Positions 48,425-58,508 of a stretch of 64,000 nt of DNA are shown here, one piece after another (the stretch's first letter is position 1; the number at the start of each line of letters is the position of its first letter). The notes under the pieces were generated by a model that was not told where the DNA came from, did not search any database, and saw nothing but the letters and a program-made list of their open reading frames with translations. This DNA is from Ignatzschineria sp. F8392 (GTDB taxonomy: Bacteria; Pseudomonadota; Gammaproteobacteria; Cardiobacteriales; Wohlfahrtiimonadaceae), in assembly GCF_002252045.1 (NCBI RefSeq), contig NZ_NEFF01000007.1, positions 1 to 64,000 on the forward strand. The letters run 5' to 3'. A program made the translations under genes and the position numbers.

Positions 48425-49678
48425 TTACATATTGGAGATCATGATATCGCCAAATTCGCTCGTGGAGACTTGTGTTGCATCTTTCATCATGTTGGCAAAG
48501 TCCGCAGTCACTTTCTTCGAGGAGATTGCACCATTGAGTGCTTTGATGACAAGATCAGCAGCTTCAGTCCAACCGAGATGGCGAAGCATCATCTCTGCCG
48601 ATAAGATGAGTGAACCTGGGTTAACAATATTTTTACCTGCAATATCAGGTGCTGTTCCATGAGTTGCTTCAAAGATTGCAATAGAGTCAGAAAGGTTCGC
48701 TCCTGGCGCAATACCGATTCCCCCTACCTGTGCCGCAAGAGCATCTGAGATATAGTCACCATTGAGGTTTAAGGTAGCGACGACGCTATATTTTTCAGGT
48801 TCGAAAAGGATTCTTTGTAAGAATGCGTCGGCAATACTATCCTTGATAGTGATCATATTCCCAGTTTTGGGGTTTTTAAATTGGCACCATGGGCCATTAC
48901 CGATCAATGTTGCCCCAAATTCTTCACGAGCAAGCTCATAACCCCAATCACGGAATCCACCTTCGGTAAATTTCATGATATTGCCTTTATGAACTAAGGT
49001 AACATTCGGTTTATCATTGTCGATAGCATATTGGATCGCTTTACGAACGAGACGTTTAGTTCCCTCTTCAGAGACCGGTTTGATACCAATACCAGAAGTT
49101 TCTGGGAAACGGATCTTATTAACATGCATCTCATTTTGTAAAAAGTCGATCACTTTTTTCACTTCAGGAGAACCTGCTTCCCACTCAATTCCTGCGTAGA
49201 TATCTTCAGAGTTTTCACGGAAGATCACCATATCGACCTTTTCAGGCTCTTTAACAGGTGAAGGAACGCCTTGGAAATATTGTACCGGGCGCATACAGAG
49301 ATAGAGGTCGAGTGTTTGACGCATTGTTACATTCAGTGAGCGAATTCCACCACCTACCGGTGTTGTTAAGGGACCTTTGATAGAGACAATAAACTCTTTA
49401 AGAGCTTCTAAAGTCTCTTGAGGTAACCACTCATCTTTGCCATAAACTTTTGTCGATTTTTCCCCTGCAAAAACTTCCATCCAAGAGATTTTTCGTGCGC
49501 CATTATAAGCCTTCTCAACAGCAGCATCGATCACTTTTTGCATTACCGGTGTGATCTCTGCACCTACTTCATCACCTTCAATAAAAGGGATAATTGGTTG
49601 ATTCGGCACATTAAGCGAGAAATCTTTGTTAAGGGTGATTTTTTCGCCCTCAGGGACTTTAATATGTTGATAACTCAT
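48425..49678 (-). CDS. icd: Isocitrate dehydrogenase (NADP+)
   Basis: Icd oxidises isocitrate to 2-oxoglutarate. The 417-residue protein is the E. coli-type homodimer with [44 protein letters not shown] (containing the phosphorylatable serine), [26 protein letters not shown], and [23 protein letters not shown]. Lys and Tyr in the NADP pocket region suggest NADP specificity but I did not check each residue. It lies downstream of truB in place of the usual rpsO-pnp. Confidence 0.95.
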   Translation of the reverse strand: MSYQHIKVPEGEKITLNKDFSLNVPNQPIIPFIEGDEVGAEITPVMQKVIDAAVEKAYNGARKISWMEVFAGEKSTKVYGKDEWLPQETLEALKEFIVSIKGPLTTPVGGGIRSLNVTMRQTLDLYLCMRPVQYFQGVPSPVKEPEKVDMVIFRENSEDIYAGIEWEAGSPEVKKVIDFLQNEMHVNKIRFPETSGIGIKPVSEEGTKRLVRKAIQYAIDNDKPNVTLVHKGNIMKFTEGGFRDWGYELAREEFGATLIGNGPWCQFKNPKTGNMITIKDSIADAFLQRILFEPEKYSVVATLNLNGDYISDALAAQVGGIGIAPGANLSDSIAIFEATHGTAPDIAGKNIVNPGSLILSAEMMLRHLGWTEAADLVIKALNGAISSKKVTADFANMMKDATQVSTSEFGDIMISNM

Positions 49679-49729
49679 AAAACCTCCAAAATAAATAAAA
49701 ATTAAACAAAATTGAATCTCAATAGAAAA

Positions 49730-50659
49730 TTAACTCTGTGAGATGATGCGCTTAGGTCCAATCGATGTTGGAGTGTTAGGCGCACCGATCCCTAAAAATT
49801 GGTTATCGTCACTATAAAGGCGATATAAGTTATGATCGAGTTTACCCTCAATGCGTATCCTTTGTCCATGGAGAATACGTCTTGCCTCCTCTTGGGTGAA
49901 GATTAATGAGGGGAGATCCGTTACGGCACTATCGGCAGGTAGGAGAAGGGCATCTAATGATTCATAAGGGTTTTCTCCCTCTAAGAGTGCTTCTAGCTCT
50001 TCTAAAGAGATAAGCTTCTCAAGACCGTAAGGTTCTATTGTTATACGACGTAACATAGTTAAATGGCCGAGAGTTCCTAATTCTTTGGTGATATCTTCTG
50101 CTAAAACGCGAACATAAGTCCCTTTTGAGCAGGTAACGGTTGCCGTAAAGCTCTCTGGCGTTAAGTGATCGAGGGTTAATTTTGAGATGGTAATTTTGCG
50201 AGGTTTTCTTTCAACTTCAATTCCCTCTCGTGCGAGCTCATAGAGCCGCTTTCCTTGGTGATGGAGTGCTGAAACCATGGGTGGTATTTGCATAATCTCT
50301 CCAATAAATTGGGAGAAGATAGCGGTAAGCCTCTCTTCTGTGAGATTAGGAGGAATCGCTTCAGTTGCAATAATGTCACCTTCAGCATCGCCTGTGCTGC
50401 TCTTTTCACCGAGCTTGCAGGTAAATTGATACTGTTTTGAGTTATCGAGCAGAATGCCGGCGAACTTAGTGGCTTCTCCAAAGCAGATGGGGAGCATTCC
50501 TGTTGCCATCGGATCGAGCGTACCACTATGACCTGCTTTATCAGCATTGTAGAGGCGCTTTACCCGTTGGAGTGCTTGATTACTGGTTAAACCTTTCGGT
50601 TTATCTAAAAGCAAAATGCCGTCAAGTTGACGGCGTTTATGTTTAATCTTCTGAGTCAT
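49730..50659 (-). CDS. truB: tRNA pseudouridine(55) synthase TruB
   Basis: TruB makes pseudouridine 55 in the T-arm of tRNAs. It has DGILLLDKPKGLTSNQALQRVK, AGHSGTLDPMATGMLPICFGEATKF with catalytic Asp49, and SCSKGTYVRVLAEDI-like TCSKGTYVRVLAEDITKELG, plus a C-terminal PUA-like extension. Its start overlaps the rbfA end by 17 bases, indicating coupling in the nusA-infB operon. 309 residues is typical. Confidence 0.95.
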   Translation of the reverse strand: MTQKIKHKRRQLDGILLLDKPKGLTSNQALQRVKRLYNADKAGHSGTLDPMATGMLPICFGEATKFAGILLDNSKQYQFTCKLGEKSSTGDAEGDIIATEAIPPNLTEERLTAIFSQFIGEIMQIPPMVSALHHQGKRLYELAREGIEVERKPRKITISKLTLDHLTPESFTATVTCSKGTYVRVLAEDITKELGTLGHLTMLRRITIEPYGLEKLISLEELEALLEGENPYESLDALLLPADSAVTDLPSLIFTQEEARRILHGQRIRIEGKLDHNLYRLYSDDNQFLGIGAPNTPTSIGPKRIISQS

Positions 50660-51038
50660 CTTTACGGCTCTCTTCAGCTTTCATCTCATCAGAACGGATC
50701 GCTTCTGTAATTAAAGAGGTGATCGCATTACTCTTTTCAAGAAGGTCATCGTAGACAAAATGGAAACGGGGAATCGTTCGAAGACGAAGAATTTTTCCTA
50801 ATTGACGACGAAACTCAGGAGCATACTCATGGAGTAGCGCGATAATCTCTTTACGCTCTTCATCAGGACCTAAATAGGTGATATAGACTTTTGCTTGAGA
50901 AAAATCTCGCACGGTATCGACCTGAGTTACTGAGACCATTAGCGCCCGAGAGTCACTAACATCTTTACGTATGAGAAGTGAGAGCTCCTGACGGAGCTGC
51001 TCATTAATACGTTTTAAACGGGAATTTTTGCTATCCAT
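50643..51038 (-). CDS. rbfA: 30S ribosome-binding factor RbfA
   Basis: RbfA helps mature 16S rRNA and aids cold growth. The 131-residue product has the KH-type fold with RLKRINEQLRQELSLLIRKDV, SVTQVDTVRDFSQAKVYITYLG and LRLRTIPRFHFVYDDLLEKS. It begins 1 base after the infB stop and overlaps truB. Confidence 0.94.
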   Translation of the reverse strand: MDSKNSRLKRINEQLRQELSLLIRKDVSDSRALMVSVTQVDTVRDFSQAKVYITYLGPDEERKEIIALLHEYAPEFRRQLGKILRLRTIPRFHFVYDDLLEKSNAITSLITEAIRSDEMKAEESRKDDSED

Positions 51039-51039
51039 T

Positions 51040-53658
51040 TTATAACTTTCGCTCTACTTCCACTGTTTCAAAGACTTCAATTTGGTCACCTGTGCGAACA
51101 TCATTATAGTTTTTCACACCGATACCACACTCAATGCCTGCCCGAACTTCATTCACATCATCTTTAAAGCGACGGAGTGATTCAAGTTCCCCTTCATAGA
51201 TCACAATGTTATCACGAAGGACGCGAATAGGATTATTTCGTTTAATAATACCTTCCGTTACCATACAGCCGGCAATAGCGCCAATTTTGGGAGATTTAAA
51301 GACATCACGAACTTCCGCAATACCGATAATCTCTTCTTTAAACTGTGGAGCAAGTTTACCAATTAAGGCTTTCTTCACCTCATCAATAACATCATAGATG
51401 ACGCTATAGTAGTAGAGTGATAAGCCTTCATCCTCAATAATCTTACGTGCCGTATTATCTGCGCGAACGTTAAATCCAACCACTAAGGCATCAGATGAGA
51501 CAGCAAGGTTTGCATCAGATTCGGTGATACCACCTACGCCACTAGCAATGACTTTAACAGTTACTTCATCATTTGATAGCTCTTCAAGGGCATTCACAAG
51601 AGCTTCAACAGAACCTTGGACATCTGCTTTAAGGACAATGTTGAGTTGTTTATTCTCATCAGACCCCATTGAGCTAAAGAGATTCTCAAGTTTCGATTTA
51701 TGCTGTCTTGCCAATTTAACTTCGCGATATTTACCTTGACGGAAGAGGGCGATCTCACGCGCTTTACGCTCATCAGGAACGACCATTACTTCATCCCCGG
51801 CATTAGGAACACCTGAAAGACCGATGACCTCTACTGGAATTGAAGGTGACGCGCTCTCAACTTGTTTACCATTTTCATCAATTAATGCGCGCACACGGCC
51901 ATACTCATAACCTGCTAGGAGAATATCCCCTTTCTTGAGGCAACCTGATTGAACGAGAATAGAAGCAACAGGACCACGACCACGATCAAGTTTTGATTCA
52001 ATCACAGATCCTCTCGCAGGACCTTCTGAGATTGCGGTTAATTCTAAAACTTCTGCTTGAACTAAGATTTGATCGAGAAGATGATCAATTCCTTCTCCTG
52101 TTTTTGAGGAGACAAAAGCAAAGAGGTTATCTCCACCCCACTCTTCAGGAACGATACCATATTGTGTCAATTCAGACATAATACGATCTTTATCAGCCGT
52201 TGGTTTATCTACTTTAGTGACAGCAACAATAACAGGAGTATCAGATGCTTTTGCATGCTGAATTCCTTCAATTGTTTGAGGCATGATGCCATCATCAGAG
52301 GCAATGACAAGAACCACAATATCGGTTACTTTTGCTCCACGAGCACGCATTGCAGCAAAGGCACTGTGTCCTGGTGTATCGAGGAATGTAATGACCCCTT
52401 TATCGGTTTTAACATGGTAAGCACCAATATGTTGGGTAATTCCACCCGCTTCACCACTTGCGACATGCTCTTTACGAATATAGTCAAGTAGTGATGTTTT
52501 ACCATGGTCAACGTGTCCCATAATCGTTACAACAGGTGGGCGTGGTTTAATAAGATCAATATCACCTTGTTCAATCGATGCGATCAATTCCTCTTCAAGA
52601 GGATTTTCACTGACAAACTTGTAAGTGTGTCCCATCTCTTCGACGATAATTGCTGCCGTTTCACGATCAAGAAGCTGGTTGATTGTCACCATTGAACCTA
52701 AGTTCATTAAGGCTTTAATCACTTCTGCTGCTTTCACTGACATTTTATGAGCAAGATCCGCAACACTGATCGTTTCGCCTAATTCCACTTCGATCTGTTT
52801 TGTCGCAGTTGGTAATTGGAAACCATGTTGCTGTTGTGGCTGATTACGTCTTGTTTGTCGGCGATTACGTTTATTCTCTCGTTTTAATGAGATCTCAGCA
52901 CGATCATTATCGTCATCACGACCACGACGTTTCGATCCCGCTTTACGTGTCTTTTTACTATCTACTTTATCACTGTCTAGTTTTGCTGAACGTTTTACCG
53001 GCTTGATTAAGATCTCTTCATCATCTTTTTCAACGACATCGGCGACCGGCACTTCTTCAACCTTCACTTCCTCTTCCTGAGTTTGGAATTGGATCGCTAC
53101 TTTCGATACCGGTTTTTCAGAAGCAGATGCCATACGATTAAGGCGTGCAATCTCTTCTTGTTGCGCCTTTTCACGTTGCTCTTTTTTAGCTCTTTCAGCT
53201 TCTCGTTTCTCTTCTAATTCTCTTTCAGCGCGTTCTTTTGCTGCATTTTGACGTTCAAGCTGATGTTGCTCAGCTTCTTGTCTTTTTGCTTCTTGTTCCG
53301 CTTTTCGTTTCGCTTCCATCTCAGCCTTATCAGCGGTTGTTGAGGTTTCAACAACTTTTTTTGTTTCGTTTTTAGATTTAGTTTCTGTTGTGTCTACCGG
53401 AAGTACTTCAGGTTTTGTTGCTTGTTCAGCTACACTATCTACTTTTTTAGCAGCCTCATCAACTGCAACTGAAGTAATGTTTTCTTCAGGTAATACAGCA
53501 TTATTAGCTTCTTTTTGCTTCACATAAGTACGACGACGACGAACTTCTACAGGAACAGTTCTTGCACGGCCAGGTGCAGTTTCAACTTTTAGTTCCGTAT
53601 GGGTTTTTCGTTTAATCGTAATTTTTGAAGGGCTTTTTGTTTTATCTTTTTCACTCAT
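51040..53658 (-). CDS. infB: Translation initiation factor IF-2
   Basis: IF-2 brings fMet-tRNA to the 30S subunit. The N-terminal 270 residues are a long charged Glu/Lys/Ala/Arg-rich linker (coiled-coil-like around 110-165). The GTPase core has [32 protein letters not shown] and VTKVDKP. Domain IV follows. The chosen ATG at 53658 is two codons inside a TTG-starting frame. It is 872 residues, as in gammaproteobacteria with a full N-domain. One or more internal starts are possible. Confidence 0.96.
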   Translation of the reverse strand: MSEKDKTKSPSKITIKRKTHTELKVETAPGRARTVPVEVRRRRTYVKQKEANNAVLPEENITSVAVDEAAKKVDSVAEQATKPEVLPVDTTETKSKNETKKVVETSTTADKAEMEAKRKAEQEAKRQEAEQHQLERQNAAKERAERELEEKREAERAKKEQREKAQQEEIARLNRMASASEKPVSKVAIQFQTQEEEVKVEEVPVADVVEKDDEEILIKPVKRSAKLDSDKVDSKKTRKAGSKRRGRDDDNDRAEISLKRENKRNRRQTRRNQPQQQHGFQLPTATKQIEVELGETISVADLAHKMSVKAAEVIKALMNLGSMVTINQLLDRETAAIIVEEMGHTYKFVSENPLEEELIASIEQGDIDLIKPRPPVVTIMGHVDHGKTSLLDYIRKEHVASGEAGGITQHIGAYHVKTDKGVITFLDTPGHSAFAAMRARGAKVTDIVVLVIASDDGIMPQTIEGIQHAKASDTPVIVAVTKVDKPTADKDRIMSELTQYGIVPEEWGGDNLFAFVSSKTGEGIDHLLDQILVQAEVLELTAISEGPARGSVIESKLDRGRGPVASILVQSGCLKKGDILLAGYEYGRVRALIDENGKQVESASPSIPVEVIGLSGVPNAGDEVMVVPDERKAREIALFRQGKYREVKLARQHKSKLENLFSSMGSDENKQLNIVLKADVQGSVEALVNALEELSNDEVTVKVIASGVGGITESDANLAVSSDALVVGFNVRADNTARKIIEDEGLSLYYYSVIYDVIDEVKKALIGKLAPQFKEEIIGIAEVRDVFKSPKIGAIAGCMVTEGIIKRNNPIRVLRDNIVIYEGELESLRRFKDDVNEVRAGIECGIGVKNYNDVRTGDQIEVFETVEVERKL

Positions 53659-53714
53659 TCTCAATCTTCCAAGTAGACACTCTATGTCTATTTTAAAATG
53701 TTTAACTATTCATA

Positions 53715-55208
53715 TTATTCAAACCAACTCTGTCTTGCTGCCATAATATATTTGCTTGCATCGTCCTCATCGATACTGGTTAATTCACATAACTCATCTG
53801 TTGATAGTTCAGCTAAGTCATCGAGCGTACGGATACCATTTTTTGCAAGCGCGATTGCAAGTAACTCATTATCTTCAAGTACGGCAATGAGCTCTGGGGT
53901 TGGTGCTGATTCCCCTAAGTTTTGAAGAAGTTCTTTCTTATTGTTGAGAGCTTCAAGGGCAGCATCACGAAGTGCTTCGACAATTTCTTCATCAAACTCT
54001 TCAATCTCAATCATCTCCAGTACAGGGACATAAGCCACCTCTTCAATAGTGGAGAAGCCTTCACGCATTAAGATTTCAGCAACTTCTTCATCGACATTAA
54101 GTGCATCCATAAAGAGATCTAAGATACGTTCAGACTCTTTCTCATATTTTTGTTGGGCTTCTTCATTACCCATCACATTGAGTTCCCAACCGGTTAGTTT
54201 TGAGGCTAAACGAACGTTTTGTCCACCGCGACCAATCGCTTGAGATAGTTTGTCTTGACTCACAGCAATATCCATCATATGACGATCTTCATCAACCACG
54301 ACAGACATCACTTCAGCAGGAGACATCGCATTAATAACAAATTGCACAGGATTTTCATCCCAAAGAACGATGTCAACGCGCTCGCCAGCTAACTCTTTTG
54401 TGATATTTTGTACACGAGAGCCTCTCATACCGACACAAGCACCAACGGGGTCAATTCTTTGATCATGTGTCTTTACCGCAATTTTAGCACGACTTCCAGG
54501 ATCACGGCTAGCATCGATAATTTCAATCGAACCTTGATTGATTTCAGGAACTTCAATCTCAAAGAGTGCTTTAATAAGATCATCACTTCTTCTTGAGAGA
54601 ATAATTTGTGGTCCTCTTGGGTTATCCATGCTGATCTCTTCTAAGACAGCACGAACTTGATTACCAATACGGAGAGACTCTCTAGGAATCATATTCTCTT
54701 TTGGTAAGAATGCCTCATCATTATCGCCAATATCAACATAGAAGTTGCCACGATCAATGCGTTTGATGGTGCCACGAATTAACTCACCAACACGGTTTTC
54801 ATAGCGACGCGCCATCTGCATTCTTTCAGCTTCACGAATTTTTTGAAAAATAATCTGTTTTGCTGTTTGTGCGCCGATGCGAGCAAAGGGGATATTCTCA
54901 ATCTCCTCTTCGATAAAGTCACCAATTGCAATTTCAGGATCATCAATTTGAGCAGCGGAGAGCGTGATTTGACGAGTCGGCACTTGTTCTTCTTGTGGCA
55001 AGTGATCATCAACAACCATCCAGCGGCGGAATGTACGGTATGAACCATCGGTTCTATCAATTTCGATACGAAGATCGACATCAATGTTGTAAGTTCTGCG
55101 TGCAGCTGCTGCAAGGGCATGCTCTAATGCTGTAAAAATCTCATCACGAGAGATGCCTTTTTCATTAGAGACGGTTTCTGCAACGAGCATGATTTCTTTA
55201 TTATTCAT
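53715..55208 (-). CDS. nusA: Transcription elongation factor NusA
   Basis: NusA binds RNA polymerase and nut RNA. It contains the N-terminal domain, an S1 domain (GTIKRIDRGNFYVDIGDNDEAFLPKENMIP), two KH domains (VGACVGMRGSRVQNITKEL and AIGRGGQNVRLASKLTGW), and C-terminal helix-hairpin-helix acidic repeats. The 497-residue length is near the 495 of E. coli. It links to the rrn-type boxA and antitermination seen at the left edge, although the two are far apart. Confidence 0.96.
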   Translation of the reverse strand: MNNKEIMLVAETVSNEKGISRDEIFTALEHALAAAARRTYNIDVDLRIEIDRTDGSYRTFRRWMVVDDHLPQEEQVPTRQITLSAAQIDDPEIAIGDFIEEEIENIPFARIGAQTAKQIIFQKIREAERMQMARRYENRVGELIRGTIKRIDRGNFYVDIGDNDEAFLPKENMIPRESLRIGNQVRAVLEEISMDNPRGPQIILSRRSDDLIKALFEIEVPEINQGSIEIIDASRDPGSRAKIAVKTHDQRIDPVGACVGMRGSRVQNITKELAGERVDIVLWDENPVQFVINAMSPAEVMSVVVDEDRHMMDIAVSQDKLSQAIGRGGQNVRLASKLTGWELNVMGNEEAQQKYEKESERILDLFMDALNVDEEVAEILMREGFSTIEEVAYVPVLEMIEIEEFDEEIVEALRDAALEALNNKKELLQNLGESAPTPELIAVLEDNELLAIALAKNGIRTLDDLAELSTDELCELTSIDEDDASKYIMAARQSWFE

Positions 55209-55228
55209 TTGAGAACTCTCTTTAATAT

Positions 55229-55705
55229 TTAAAAATCGATCACAAGTTGTGCTCGGTCAATGTTGGATAAAGGAACTGATATCGGTTCATCGGAGAACTG
55301 ATCATTCTCTAATTTGACGACGACGCTTAAGTCACTCTCTGTTACATCCACAACCTTTCCTTGAAAGCGACGACGGTTATCGATAGCTGAACGTAGTTGG
55401 AATGCAATCAATTGATCTTTATAAGCTGCAAATTGTTCCGGCGTAAAGAAGTAACGATCTAAGCCGGGGGAGGAGACTTCTAAGGTGTAAGCCATCGTAA
55501 TGGGATCGTGGACATCTAAAAGTCCAGCGACTTGATTGCTCACAATCTCACAATCTTCAATGCCAATGCCATCTTCTTTGTCGATATAGATGCGCAAAAT
55601 AGCATTCTTTGAATTTGGGTGAAATTCAATTCCCCATAGTTGATACCCTAACGCCTCTATAGAAGGTGATAAGAGTTCTGACAGGTTATAAGGATCTTTA
55701 CGCAT
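55229..55705 (-). CDS. rimP: Ribosome maturation factor RimP
   Basis: RimP is needed for 30S assembly. The 158-residue product has LSPSIEALGYQLWGIEF, LRIYIDKEDGIGIEDCEIVSNQVAGLLDV, and the conserved YTLEVSSPGLDRYFFTPEQF. It is first in the protein-coding part of the operon, 20 bases before nusA. Confidence 0.95.
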   Translation of the reverse strand: MRKDPYNLSELLSPSIEALGYQLWGIEFHPNSKNAILRIYIDKEDGIGIEDCEIVSNQVAGLLDVHDPITMAYTLEVSSPGLDRYFFTPEQFAAYKDQLIAFQLRSAIDNRRRFQGKVVDVTESDLSVVVKLENDQFSDEPISVPLSNIDRAQLVIDF

Positions 55706-55740
55706 ATAGAGTGATTTCCATAAAAAAATTTAAATATGCA

Positions 55741-55766
55741 AAAAGCCCGTTTAAAAACGGGCTTTT
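55741..55766. terminator. Terminator between metY and rimP
   Basis: AAAAGCCCGTTT (55741-55752) and AAACGGGCTTTT (55755-55766) form a long stem with a 2-base loop, flanked by A and T runs. It would end the tRNA transcript and perhaps allow some read-through into rimP. Confidence 0.8.
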
Positions 55767-55775
55767 ATTATTATT

Positions 55776-55852
<77 letters not shown>

Positions 55853-55866
55853 TTAATGAAGAGACT

Positions 55867-55894
55867 ATTATAGATGAACTTTTCATAAAAGCAA
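55867..55894 (-). promoter_or_regulatory. metY operon promoter
   Basis: -35 TTGCTT (55889-55894), 16-base spacer, -10 TATAAT (55867-55872) just before the initiator tRNA. It is likely the main promoter of the metY-rimP-nusA-infB-rbfA-truB cluster. Confidence 0.65.
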
Positions 55895-55927
55895 TAGGTT
55901 TTATGAAATAATTTATAAAGACCTCTC

Positions 55928-56024
55928 TCTACTCTCTACTCTCTACTCTCTATTCTCTATTCTCTATTCTCTATTCTCTATTCTCTATTCTCTACTCTCT
56001 CTATCTTTAGTCTTTAGTCTTTAG
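55928..56024. repeat. Heptanucleotide tandem repeat array
   Basis: Ten consecutive 7-mers run from 55928 to 55997: three TCTACTC, six TCTATTC, then one TCTACTC. They are followed by nearly three copies of TTTAGTC (56006-56024). The array is between the metY promoter and the SMR gene pair, in non-coding DNA. Such arrays vary in copy number by slippage. Confidence 0.9.
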
Positions 56025-56282
56025 TTTATATCATGATTCGTAGAGCACGACTTTTAGAGAGTAATCATAATTAGTTATTTATAAGTCATTGAGTGTGGGT
56101 ATTGAGTATGCTCATTGAGGAGTCGGAGTCTACTTTTGATGAAGAGGAACTCTTTTTAGCGATAAAAATCACGATTATGGTTAATTAATAGGGGGATGAT
56201 GCTCAATTAGAGCAGAAGAGTATGGAAAAAGTGTGTAGAATGATTCTCATATTTTGAATGACTATTCAATAGAAAGGGAATT

Positions 56283-56624
56283 ATGCCAGCAGGATTTTTA
56301 ATGGGCATTGCGATCTGTTTTGAGGTTTTAGGAACAGTCTGCATGAAACTATCAGATGGATTTAATGAGATATTGCCCTCTCTACTTATGTTGTTTTTTT
56401 ATGGTTTAGGGTTTATGGCTTTTGTCGCCTGTATTGCACGGATACAGATATCGATTGCCTATGCCCTATGGACAGCCATAGGAATGGTTGCAATCTCTGT
56501 GATCGATATTCTATTTTTTGATGCGCATCTATCTGGGATGAAAATTGTAGCGTTTGTGTTAATCGGTTTAGGTGTTGCGGGACTCTCCCTTGAACCCCAA
56601 CCTAAAAAGGTGAAGCATGGGTGA
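56283..56624 (+). CDS. Small multidrug resistance (SMR) family subunit A
   Basis: A 113-residue, four-helix SMR protein with the essential membrane glutamate (Glu14 in AICFEVLGTVCMKLSDGF) and the conserved ISIAYALWTAIGM. It overlaps the next SMR gene by 8 bases, so the two probably form a paired heteromeric exporter like YkkCD or MdtIJ. Substrates may be quaternary cations, polyamines or guanidinium-like compounds; none can be chosen from sequence. Confidence 0.9.
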   Translation: MPAGFLMGIAICFEVLGTVCMKLSDGFNEILPSLLMLFFYGLGFMAFVACIARIQISIAYALWTAIGMVAISVIDILFFDAHLSGMKIVAFVLIGLGVAGLSLEPQPKKVKHG

Positions 56625-56973
56625 AATTTTAAATTTTTTAGGTACCATTAATGCGTGGGTATTACTTGTTTTTGCAATTTTTTGTAGTGCTTTTGCCACA
56701 ACGAGTTTAAAGTTTTTAGGAGGCGGATCACCTAAAATTGTATTGCTTGGCGTTATTGTTGGTTACTCTCTCTTCCTCTTTATTATTACGCTCGTTATGC
56801 AGCGGATCGATATGAGTATCGGTTATGCCGTTTGGGCAGGTCTGTCAACAGTGTTGATGACACTCTCTGGTGCAGTCTTCTTTAAAGAGCATTTAAGTAT
56901 TCAAAAAGTTATAAGTTTAACGCTAGTGGTGCTAGGAGTTATTTTGTTAAATCTCTCTGATACGACCTTTTAA
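56617..56973 (+). CDS. SMR family subunit B lacking the catalytic glutamate
   Basis: A 118-residue, four-helix SMR protein. Aligning FAIFCSAFATTSLKF with the EVxGTxxLK motif puts Ser24 at the place of the essential Glu. The second motif (SIGYAVWAGLSTVLMTL) is intact. The partner gene keeps its Glu, so this subunit may shape an asymmetric heterodimer with one proton/substrate site. Confidence 0.88.
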   Translation: MGEILNFLGTINAWVLLVFAIFCSAFATTSLKFLGGGSPKIVLLGVIVGYSLFLFIITLVMQRIDMSIGYAVWAGLSTVLMTLSGAVFFKEHLSIQKVISLTLVVLGVILLNLSDTTF

Positions 56974-57526
56974 GTGAAGTTTTACCGAGAGATAGTTTAA
57001 GAGGATATATATTTATAGGATATATCTGCGATAAATAGATCTTGCTGCGCTTAATACACCCTATCAACAATCAGCAAGCATATAATATATTTATTTGTAG
57101 AGTTTAATATATTTAAGCATATCTTAATAATTGTTTTTTAAGAGGTTCTATTGAAGGGATGCAAGTATTGAAAAGAGAGGGGAGTAAAGGAGTTAGGTAA
57201 ATAGAGGGGGAAGAGATATATCGACCTATTATAGTTTGATTATTATCAATCATTATATTTGCCTCTTATTGTCTTTTTTATTACTTTTTTCATTATTAAA
57301 ATTGCAATGAGATTAATATTCTCTATAATTTCCCTCAATTTTTAGAGAGATGGGATTATAGGTCGTAGTAGAGATTGTTTAACAAATAGATATCATCAAA
57401 TAATTTATACTCATGCTATTTATAATAGGTCTATAATTGAGGTTTAATTTTTAAGAGCTCTTTTTATTGCTAGCTTAAGCTTAGCTTAAAAAGGGTATTA
57501 ACATTAGTTGGTTTGAGGTAAAAGGG
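56974..57526. other. AT-rich intergenic region upstream of fnr
   Basis: Apart from the FNR box at 57236-57249, I see no gene or repeat in these 553 bases. The fnr start is preceded by GAGGTAAAAGGG. The sequence is AT-rich with many A-tracts. Confidence 0.4.
57236..57249. promoter_or_regulatory. FNR box upstream of fnr
   Basis: TTGATTATTATCAA is a perfect match to the FNR consensus TTGATNNNNATCAA. It is 278 bases before the fnr ATG, so autoregulation would require a promoter in a long leader. Confidence 0.65.
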
Positions 57527-58240
57527 ATGCTAAAAAAGATTAAAGTTGCATGTGGGAACTGTAGTTTACAGCAGCTCTGTCTTCCTGTAGGGCTCGAAAA
57601 TAGTGAGTTTGTAAAGCTTGAGAAGATTGTGCAGAGAGGAAAACCGTTATCACGCGGTAAGCATATCTATTATCCAGGAGATCAATTTACCTCTCTCTAT
57701 GCAGTCCGTTCAGGAGCTGTTAAGACCTATAAGGTGGCAAATGATGGTTCTGAGTATGTGACTAGCTTCTATCTTCCCGGAGAGATTATCGGTTTAGATG
57801 CTTTAAGCTCAGGAGTACATGCTTGTGGTGCAAAGACATTAGAGACAACAAGTCTTTGTGAAATTCCTTATAGTCAATTAGATACTATTGCTGTCACAAT
57901 CCCCAATATTTCAAGACAACTGTTGAAGATAATGAGTCATGAGATTAAGTGTGATGGACAGATGATGACGATGATCGGCTCTCAACCTGCCAAATCACGA
58001 TTAATCGCGCTCTTTTTAAGTCTTTCCGCTCGATTGAAGCGTCGTGGCTACTCTGAGACTGAGTTTTCGTTAAGTATGTCGCGAGCTGATATCGGGAGTT
58101 ATCTCGGTTTAGCTGTTGAAACGGTGAGTCGTCTCCTTAAAAAGCTCCAAGATCAAAATCTGATTGAGGTTAACCATCGTCAGATTAAATTATTAGATAT
58201 CGATACATTAAGAGAGATGGTGAATTTAGATATTCAGTAA
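57527..58240 (+). CDS. fnr: Oxygen-responsive regulator Fnr
   Basis: Fnr is the Fe-S global regulator of anaerobic genes. It has the N-terminal cluster cysteines Cys9, Cys12 and Cys18 (ACGNCSLQQLC, the C-x2-C-x5-C of E. coli FNR) plus Cys111 in TSLCEIP. The cyclic-nucleotide-type sensor fold and the helix-turn-helix SRADIGSYLGLAVETVSRLLKKLQ follow. An extra Cys100 is present. 237 residues; its Fe-S cluster would depend on the suf operon in this window. Confidence 0.94.
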   Translation: MLKKIKVACGNCSLQQLCLPVGLENSEFVKLEKIVQRGKPLSRGKHIYYPGDQFTSLYAVRSGAVKTYKVANDGSEYVTSFYLPGEIIGLDALSSGVHACGAKTLETTSLCEIPYSQLDTIAVTIPNISRQLLKIMSHEIKCDGQMMTMIGSQPAKSRLIALFLSLSARLKRRGYSETEFSLSMSRADIGSYLGLAVETVSRLLKKLQDQNLIEVNHRQIKLLDIDTLREMVNLDIQ

Positions 58241-58345
58241 GAGCTCTATTTTAAAAGAGAAAAGAAAAAGAGAAAAGAGAGTACAGAAACACTGTTTTGA
58301 TTCACTATATCGATCTACCCCTTAAACCTCTTTATAAACATGATA

Positions 58346-58382
58346 AAAAAGAGTTACCGCTAAGAGAGCGATAACTCTTTTT
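58346..58382. terminator. Bidirectional terminator between fnr and the aromatic permease
   Basis: AAAAAGAGTTA (58346-58356) pairs with TAACTCTTTTT (58372-58382), with an inner CGCT/AGCG stem and loop AAGAG, between the convergent genes. Confidence 0.85.
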
Positions 58383-58508
58383 ATTTATCTGTTATTTCTA
58401 CTGTTTTGCTATGTCACTATCCTATTATCTTAATATCTTAGGATTGTTGTTATTGCGTTTTTGTTTTTCTATTTGAAAATACACACGTCTAGAGATCTCT
58501 ATAACAGA

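Noticed and set aside
52162-52491. Plus-strand 109-codon ORF over infB
   Set aside because: Antisense to the IF-2 GTPase domain; composition is that expected of a shadow frame.
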